This document shows, in pieces, positions 57,563-64,000 of a stretch of 64,000 bases of DNA. Both the position numbers and the translations under genes were made by a program. Source of the DNA: Myxococcota bacterium (lineage in GTDB: Bacteria; Myxococcota_A; UBA9160; UBA6930); contig JANQOX010000001.1 of NCBI GenBank assembly GCA_028285625.1, positions 248,001 through 312,000 on the forward strand. Direction: 5' to 3'. Within the stretch, counting starts at the first letter, position 1, and every line of letters begins with the position of its first letter. The notes under the pieces are model-generated. The model saw only the letters and a program-made list of their open reading frames with translations, was not told the DNA's origin and ran no database searches.

Positions 57563-58869
57563 ACGTTGCCGTCATCGGGACGGGCTACGTCGGTCTCGTC
57601 ACGGGGGCCTGCTTCGCCGAGTTCGGCGTGCGGGTCACCTGCGTGGACAAGATCGCGGAGAAGATCGAGGGCCTCGAGCGCGGCGAGATGCCCATCTACG
57701 AGCCGGGGCTCGACGCGCTGGTCGAGCGCAACGTCCGCGCCGAGCGGCTCTCGTTCACGACCGACGCGGCCGAAGCGATTCGCAACGCGCTGGTCGTGTT
57801 CATCGCGGTGGGCACGCCGGCGCGCGAAGACGGCGGGACCGATCTCACCTACGTCGAGGCCGTGGCCCGGGAGATCGGCCAGGCGATCAACGGGTACAAG
57901 GTGATCGTCACCAAGAGTACGGTGCCCGTGGGCACGTCCTACCGGGTGCGCGATCTGCTCAAGGAGGAGATCTCGAAGCGGGGCGAGGAGATCGACTTCA
58001 GCGTGGCGTCGAACCCCGAGTTCCTTCGCGAGGGCGCGGCAATCGGCGACTTCATGCGCCCCGACCGCGTGGTGATCGGCGCCGACGAGGAGGCCGCCAT
58101 GGCGATCCTCAAGGACCTGTATCGCCCGCTGTACCTGAACGAGACGCCCTTCGTACTGACCAACATCGCCACGGCGGAGCTCACCAAGTACGCCGCGAAC
58201 GCGTTTCTCGCCACGAAGATCTCGTTCATCAACGAGGTGGCGAACTTCTGCGAGCGCATCGGTGGCGACGTGCAGGCCATCGCGCGAGGGATCGGTCTCG
58301 ACGGCCGCATCGGCAAGAAGTTCCTGCATGCCGGCCCCGGCTTCGGGGGCTCCTGCTTCCCGAAGGACACGCGCTCGGCGGCGCACTTCGCCAAGGACCT
58401 CGGCGAGACCTTCCAGATCGTCGAGGCGGTGATCCAGGTCAACGACGCCCAGCGCCAGCGCATGGTCGAGAAGGTGCAGGCCGCCATGGGCGGTGACGTC
58501 GATGGGAAGACCATTGCGATCCTGGGTCTGTCGTTCAAACCCGAGACCGACGACATGCGCGACGCCCCGGCCGTGGACATCGTGAAGGGGCTGCAGGCGC
58601 GTGGTGCCAACGTGCGCGCGTTCGACCCGGTCGCGATGACCGAGGCGGCCAAGCAGCTTCCGGACATCACGTACTGCAAGGACGCCTACGAGTGCTGCGA
58701 GAACGCGGACGCCGTGGTGCTGATGACCGAGTGGAACCAGTTCCGCATGCTCGACCTCGCGCGCATCCACAAGCTGCTTCGCCGGCCCGTGGCGGTGGAC
58801 CTGCGCAACGTCTACGCGCCCGAGGCCATGCGCGCGGCGGGCTTCGAGTACACGAGCGTCGGGCGCTAG
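57559..58869 (+). CDS. ugd: UDP-glucose 6-dehydrogenase
   Basis: 436-residue enzyme oxidising UDP-glucose to UDP-glucuronate in two NAD steps. It has the Rossmann VAVIGTGYVGLVTGACFAEFG, FIAVGTPA, STVPVGT, EFLREGAAIGDF and the nucleophile Cys in GFGGSCFPKD. The length is typical. The ATG at 57559 overlaps the epimerase stop (ATGA). UDP-glucuronate here is a likely acid component of the exported polymer, and would fit a uronate lyase/heparinase (20213) and AsnB-type amidation. Confidence 0.96.
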   Translation: MNVAVIGTGYVGLVTGACFAEFGVRVTCVDKIAEKIEGLERGEMPIYEPGLDALVERNVRAERLSFTTDAAEAIRNALVVFIAVGTPAREDGGTDLTYVEAVAREIGQAINGYKVIVTKSTVPVGTSYRVRDLLKEEISKRGEEIDFSVASNPEFLREGAAIGDFMRPDRVVIGADEEAAMAILKDLYRPLYLNETPFVLTNIATAELTKYAANAFLATKISFINEVANFCERIGGDVQAIARGIGLDGRIGKKFLHAGPGFGGSCFPKDTRSAAHFAKDLGETFQIVEAVIQVNDAQRQRMVEKVQAAMGGDVDGKTIAILGLSFKPETDDMRDAPAVDIVKGLQARGANVRAFDPVAMTEAAKQLPDITYCKDAYECCENADAVVLMTEWNQFRMLDLARIHKLLRRPVAVDLRNVYAPEAMRAAGFEYTSVGR

Positions 58870-58877
58870 CCCGCACC

Positions 58878-59987
58878 GTGAGCGCGCGAAAGGGGCAGCG
58901 CGGCGCGCGTCGTGCGCCCGCGATCCATGCCGTGATCATCGCCGGAGGCGCGGGAACGCGCTTCTGGCCGCTGTCGCGCCGGGCGCGACCCAAGCCCCTG
59001 ATCCGGGCCCTGGGCGGCCGGTCCCTGCTGGACGGCACCCTGCGCCGCGCGCGACGCTTCGCCGGGGCCGACCGGGTCTGGCTGGTCTGTGGCGCCGAGC
59101 ACGCCGAGGCCATGGGCAAGGAGGCCGGTCTGCCTCGCGGGCGCGTGCTGGTCGAGCCCCGCATGCGCAACACCGCCGCGGCGGTCGCCCTGGCCGCCCA
59201 CCGCATCGCGGCCGAGGACCCGGATGCGGTGCTCGCCGTGCTTCCCGCCGACCACGTGATCCCGGATGCCGCGGCGTTCGCCCGCGCGATCCGCAACGGC
59301 GCGCGGGCCGCGGCCGACCAGGGCCGGCTGGTCACGCTCGGGGTCCGGCCCACGCGGGCCGAGACCGGCTACGGCTACATCCGCCTGGGCAAGCCCCTCG
59401 CCGCGCCCCATGCGGGCCTCCACGACGTCAGCCGCTTCGTCGAAAAGCCCGACCGCCCGAAGGCCCGCCGCTACTGGAAGAGTGGGCGGTACCTCTGGAA
59501 CGCCGGTGTCTTCGTCTGGCGGGCGCAGGACCTGCTCGACGAGCTGGCCGCCCACGCGCCCCGGGTCGCGCGCGCGATGCAGCCCCTGGCCGACGCGGGG
59601 CGGCGCGACTTCCAGCGGTCCATGGCCCAGGTCTACGGCCGCGTGCCCGCCGTGCCCATCGACAAGGCCGTGCTCGAGAAGAGCGACCGGGTCGCGTGCC
59701 TCCCAGTGGACTTTCACTGGAGCGACGTCGGCACCTGGCACTCGCTCGCCCAGGAGCTGGGCGTGGATGCGGACGTGAACCGCGTGATGGCGGGCGAACT
59801 GCTGGCGAGCGGTGCCAGCGGCAATCTGGTGCACGGAGGGGATCGGCCCGTCGTCCTCGTCGGGGTGTCCGGCATCGCGGTGATCGACACGGGCGATGCC
59901 GTGCTCGTGGCGGATCTCGCTCACGCCGCCGACGTGCGCGAGGTGGTCGAGGGCCTGCGCCGCAAGGGCCGCCGGGAGCTGCTCTAG
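58878..59987 (+). CDS. manC: mannose-1-phosphate guanylyltransferase
   Basis: 369-residue nucleotidyltransferase forming GDP-mannose from mannose-1-phosphate and GTP. The pyrophosphorylase start is HAVIIAGGAGTRFWPLSR, followed by VLPADHVIPD, ETGYGYIRLG, FVEKPDRPKA, LWNAGVFVW and FHWSDVGTWHSL. It lacks the C-terminal cupin isomerase half of the bifunctional AlgA/ManC type; that domain occurs alone at 18458. The GTG at 58878 is 9 bp after ugd. It feeds Gmd. Confidence 0.92.
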   Translation: MSARKGQRGARRAPAIHAVIIAGGAGTRFWPLSRRARPKPLIRALGGRSLLDGTLRRARRFAGADRVWLVCGAEHAEAMGKEAGLPRGRVLVEPRMRNTAAAVALAAHRIAAEDPDAVLAVLPADHVIPDAAAFARAIRNGARAAADQGRLVTLGVRPTRAETGYGYIRLGKPLAAPHAGLHDVSRFVEKPDRPKARRYWKSGRYLWNAGVFVWRAQDLLDELAAHAPRVARAMQPLADAGRRDFQRSMAQVYGRVPAVPIDKAVLEKSDRVACLPVDFHWSDVGTWHSLAQELGVDADVNRVMAGELLASGASGNLVHGGDRPVVLVGVSGIAVIDTGDAVLVADLAHAADVREVVEGLRRKGRRELL

Positions 59988-60102
59988 CGGGCTCCGGCTC
60001 CCGCGGGGGGGTGGATCAGGCCCCGCCCCCGATCGACCGATGAGTCCCCGGGCCGCACCCCCCGATTCCGGTGGCGCTTGCGGTTCCCGAGGAGGATCGA
60101 GC

Positions 60103-60771
60103 GTGACGGGCTCGGAGACCGTGGGAATGCGCGAACTGCTGCGCGCCGTGCCGCTGTTCCAGGGCGTCGAAGACGAGGACCTCGACCGCGTCGGATCCCT
60201 GCTCATCGAGCGACGGCATCCGCGCGGTGCCACGATCGTGGAAGAGGGCCTCGAGGGCGACAGCCTCTACATCATCCGCGAAGGGCGAGTGAAGGTGACG
60301 AAGCTCTCCGAGGACGGACGCGAGAAGATCCTCGAGATGCTCGGGGCCGGCGACTTCGTGGGGGAGATGGCCCTGCTCGAGCGCGCGCCGCGCTCGGCCA
60401 CCGTGCAGGCGCTCACCCCGGTCGTCGTGTGGGCGCTATCGCGCGGCGACTTTCTCGGCGTGCTGCGCAAGAGCCCCGACCTGTCCCTCTCGGTGATCCA
60501 GGAGCTCTCCCGCAGGCTGCGCGTGGTGAACCACCAGGCCAGCGCATTGACGTTCCAGCGCGTCCAGGACCGGACGCGCGACCTGCTCGTTCGGCTGGCG
60601 AAGGAGGACGGCCCCGAACCCGGCCGCCGCATCACGCCTCCGCTCACCCACCAGCAGATCGCCGACATGGTCGGGACCGCCCGCGAGACCGTGACCCGGG
60701 TCGTCAAGGATCTCAAAGGCAGCGGCTGGCTCTCCCAACAGGGCAAGCGCTACCTCGTTCCGGCTGACTGA
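60103..60771 (+). CDS. Crp/Fnr-family transcription regulator
   Basis: 222-residue regulator. The N-terminal cyclic-nucleotide-binding roll contains VEEGLEGDSLYIIREGRVKV and the phosphate-binding cassette FVGEMALLERAPRSATVQA, whose Glu and Arg match the cAMP-binding residues of CRP. The C-terminal winged helix has THQQIADMVGTARETVTRVV. There are no cysteines, so iron-sulfur sensing (Fnr-type) is excluded. The GTG at 60103 follows a GGAGGA. It follows manC by 115 bp and may control the exopolysaccharide genes in response to a cyclic nucleotide. Confidence 0.92.
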   Translation: MTGSETVGMRELLRAVPLFQGVEDEDLDRVGSLLIERRHPRGATIVEEGLEGDSLYIIREGRVKVTKLSEDGREKILEMLGAGDFVGEMALLERAPRSATVQALTPVVVWALSRGDFLGVLRKSPDLSLSVIQELSRRLRVVNHQASALTFQRVQDRTRDLLVRLAKEDGPEPGRRITPPLTHQQIADMVGTARETVTRVVKDLKGSGWLSQQGKRYLVPAD

Positions 60772-61004
60772 AGGGACCGCCGCAGGCGGCTCAGAGGCGG
60801 ACTCGTCGCTCGGTTTCGAGCGGCGGGGACGGGGGCGGTCGCCATGCGCACGCCACGCCTCGGACTCGGGCAGCCTCGGGGCCGTAGGCGTTCGCCGCGC
60901 GGCGCGGCCATGCATCGCACCGCGTCCCTCCCGCTCGACACCGAGCCGGTCCCCACCGGGACGCCCGTCGCGGGAGTCCCTCCAGATGGCCTGCGGCGGT
61001 CCCT
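60772..61004. repeat. 16-bp perfect inverted repeat pair with a 201-bp interior
   Basis: AGGGACCGCCGCAGGC (60772-60787) starts right after the Crp stop codon, and its exact reverse complement GCCTGCGGCGGTCCCT lies at 60989-61004. The interior has no long ORF. A stem-loop CGCTCG-GTTT-CGAGCG lies within it at 60807-60822. No target-site duplication is seen next to the arms. It could be a MITE-like remnant, a protein-binding pair or a long-range RNA stem. Confidence 0.7.
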
Positions 61005-61038
61005 GCAGTAAGCCTGCGGGGCTGCCGATACGTCCGGT

Positions 61039-62114
61039 GTGGAGACGTCTCGGGCATTCTGCGCCGATCTGGTGGCTTCGCTTCGCACGGGCCTCGTGGG
61101 GATCGACGCTGCGGGGAGGCTGGCTGCGCTCTCGGACGAGGGGGCGAGGATCCTCGGCTGTGCGCCCGCGTCGATCGGGCGTCCCTGCGACGAGGTGCTG
61201 GCCCACCAGCCCGAGGTGGCGCGGCTGCTGGTCTCGGCGCTCGATGGGCGCGAGCGAGCGGGTCGGGCCGAGACGCGCCTGCACGAGACGGCGGGGCACG
61301 ATGCGTTCACCATCGGCTACACGCTGCTCCCGGTCCGGGATGACGAGGGCGCGCTCGCCGGCGCCGCCATGCTCTTCCGCGATCTCACGCCCTACGAGCG
61401 GCGCGACGAGCAGGATCGGCTGCACGATCGGCTCGCCGCGCTCGGACAGATGGCCGCCGGCCTGGCGCACGAACTGCGCAATCCCCTCGCGAGCGTCGAG
61501 GTGTTGGCGGGACTCTTGAAGCGGCGACTCGTCGACGGCGAGGATCGCGAGCTGGTCGAAGAGCTGCTGGAAGAGGTGCGGACGGTGGCGAGCGCCGTGA
61601 GTGCGAGCCTCGCTTTCGTGCGCCCCGTCGCCGTGTCCGCGGAGTGGATCGAGACCGCCGCGCTGCTTGCGGACGTCGAGGAGCGCGCGCGCCGGCGCAC
61701 CGCGTTCGCCGGGACCCTGGGCGTCGAGGTCGAGGCCGGCGCCGAGAGGCTGTTCGCGGATCCCACGCTGCTGAGGCGAGCCCTGGTGGACGTGTCGATC
61801 AATGCCATCGAAGCGATGGATGGGCCAGGGCAGGACCGCGCTTCCGAGCTCCTGCTGCGCGCCGGCCCTGCCGTCGACGGCTTCCGGATCGATGTCGACG
61901 ACACCGGGCCCGGCGTCCCCGAGGAGATTCGCGAGCGCATCTTCCATCCGTTCTTCACGACGCGGCCGGAGGGGACGGGCGTGGGACTCGCCGAAGCCCA
62001 GAAGGTGGCTGCGGCTCATGCCGGGTCTCTCGCGGTGCAGGACGCGCCGGGTGGGGGAGCGCGCTTTCGCATGTACCTGCCGGCCCCCGAAGCCGATGCC
62101 GGGGCAGGCGGGAC

Positions 62115-62118
<4 letters not shown>
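61039..62118 (+). CDS. soluble PAS-type histidine kinase (NtrB-like)
   Basis: 359-residue kinase with no membrane helices. Residues about 5-110 form a PAS domain (FCADLVASLRTGLVGIDAAG). The H-box is MAAGLAHELRNPLASVEVLA, followed by SINAIEAMDGP as N-box and VDDTGPGVPEE and PEGTGVGLAEAQKVAAAH as the ATP lid. The HELRNP style is NtrB-like. The start is GTG at 61039; another GTG lies two bases before it in another frame. The stop overlaps the next ATG (ATGA), making an NtrB/NtrC-like pair. Confidence 0.9.
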
Positions 62119-63545
<1,427 letters not shown>

Positions 63546-63590
63546 GCGACCCGGTGTGGCCCGGAACGCCCCGGAGTGGGCCGTACCCCT

Positions 63591-63607
63591 GCGCCGGCGG
63601 CCGGCGC
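63591..63607 (+). terminator. GC hairpin after the regulator gene
   Basis: GCGCCGG-CGG-CCGGCGC (7-bp stem, 3-nt loop) lies 46 bp beyond the stop codon, before the next gene. It lacks a T-tract, so termination is uncertain. Confidence 0.35.
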
Positions 63608-63744
63608 CCGCTTCACCGGAAGGTGGGCCCCCGCGGTCTCGGCGACGCGCACCTCCGTGCGAATCCGGTAAGGTTCCCGACCGATCTCGCCCCGACGCCA
63701 CGTGGGACTGCCCGCGGTTCCTGGCGGGGGTGCTGGAGGAAATC

Positions 63745-64000
63745 ATGACGCCCGGCTCCCGTGCGCGCCGGCTCCTCGCCGGGTCCGCGCGGCTCCTTCT
63801 CGTCCTCGTCGCGGTGGTCGCAATCGGCTGCCAGGACGACGCCTCGCGACTGGCGGGCCACGCCGAGCGCGGCGCCGCCTACCTGGAGGAGGAGCAGTGG
63901 ACCGAGGCCGTCCTCGAGTTCCGCAACATGCTGAAGATCGACCCCAACGACGCCGCCGCGCACTGGGGTCTCGCCCAGGCGCTGTTGGGCCAGAAGGACC
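63745..64000 (+). CDS. TPR-repeat lipoprotein, PrsT-like (5' part only)
   Basis: The gene begins at ATG 63745 behind TGGAGGAA and runs off the window after 85 codons. The signal peptide ends in a lipobox VAIGCQDD (Cys near residue 31). The mature part begins a tetratricopeptide helix pair: GHAERGAAYLEEEQWTEAV, LEFRNMLKIDPNDAAAHWGL. Large TPR lipoproteins with this start (PrsT type) lie beside the exosortase gene in XrtA polysaccharide loci. The rest, presumably many more TPRs, is outside. Confidence 0.8.
   Translation, partial: MTPGSRARRLLAGSARLLLVLVAVVAIGCQDDASRLAGHAERGAAYLEEEQWTEAVLEFRNMLKIDPNDAAAHWGLAQALLGQKD

Overview
This window is high-GC DNA, densely coded on both strands, with frequent GTG and TTG starts and many 1-8 bp gene overlaps (ATGA, GTGA). 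Lipoboxes, HtrA proteases, an outer-membrane beta-barrel and a Wza-type export protein show a Gram-negative bacterium. The gene families (NtrC-type regulators, an XrtA/PEP-CTERM-type exopolysaccharide locus, khpA in the rpsP operon) fit a deltaproteobacterial-type lineage such as Myxococcota, Desulfobacterota or Binatota. No rRNA is present, so this assignment is an inference.

Layout. Positions 1-26600 are mostly housekeeping. They hold two HtrA-like proteases, galactokinase, the leftward thiS-thiG-thiE genes, alr with an MlaF-like ATPase, a GT39-like membrane protein, and purD-tsaC-DUF1015-dciA followed by a von Willebrand A protein with a degenerate protease domain. Next come a tiny zinc-ribbon gene, the rpsP-khpA-rimM-trmD-rplS operon, a mannose-isomerase-type cupin, yraN, rsmI translationally coupled to a heparinase II/III family protein, ligA, and a soluble histidine kinase with an NtrC-type regulator.

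Positions 26600-46660 form an exopolysaccharide synthesis and decoration region, mostly on the minus strand. It encodes two sulfotransferases, three glycosyltransferases, a DegT/AHBA-type aminotransferase, a Gfo/Idh/MocA oxidoreductase, a methyltransferase-like protein and a Wzx-type flippase. It also has a double FemAB/BioF2-type acyltransferase, an alcohol dehydrogenase-Gfo fusion, an AsnB amidotransferase, a carbamoyltransferase flanked by SxtJ-like and DUF5989 (SxtK-like) membrane proteins, and UDP-GlcNAc 2-epimerase.

A 542-bp, comparatively AT-rich intergenic region (46660-47201) separates this from the rightward export operon. That operon encodes an NtrC-type regulator, a Wza-like lipoprotein, an outer-membrane barrel, a Wzz-like chain-length protein, an ExeA-like ATPase, a BY-kinase-like ATPase, a WecA-like initiating transferase, and the sugar-nucleotide enzymes Gmd, an epimerase, Ugd and ManC. 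A Crp-type regulator, a second soluble kinase/NtrC-type pair and the first 85 codons of a TPR lipoprotein follow. This gene content matches XrtA/PEP-CTERM polysaccharide loci, but no exosortase lies in the window; it may be just past the right edge.

How the genes could work together: Gmd, Ugd, ManC, WecB and the epimerase supply nucleotide sugars. The WecA-like enzyme loads undecaprenyl phosphate, the glycosyltransferases extend the chain, and the decoration enzymes add carbamoyl, sulfate, amino or acyl groups. The flippase, Wzz, Wza and barrel proteins move the polymer out. No Wzy-type polymerase was recognised in the window. Features not explained by genes include a 16-bp perfect inverted repeat pair (60772-61004), a possible attenuator before rpsP, a 24-codon ORF tiled between gmd and the epimerase gene, and a 35-bp tandem duplication of a start region (7462-7531).
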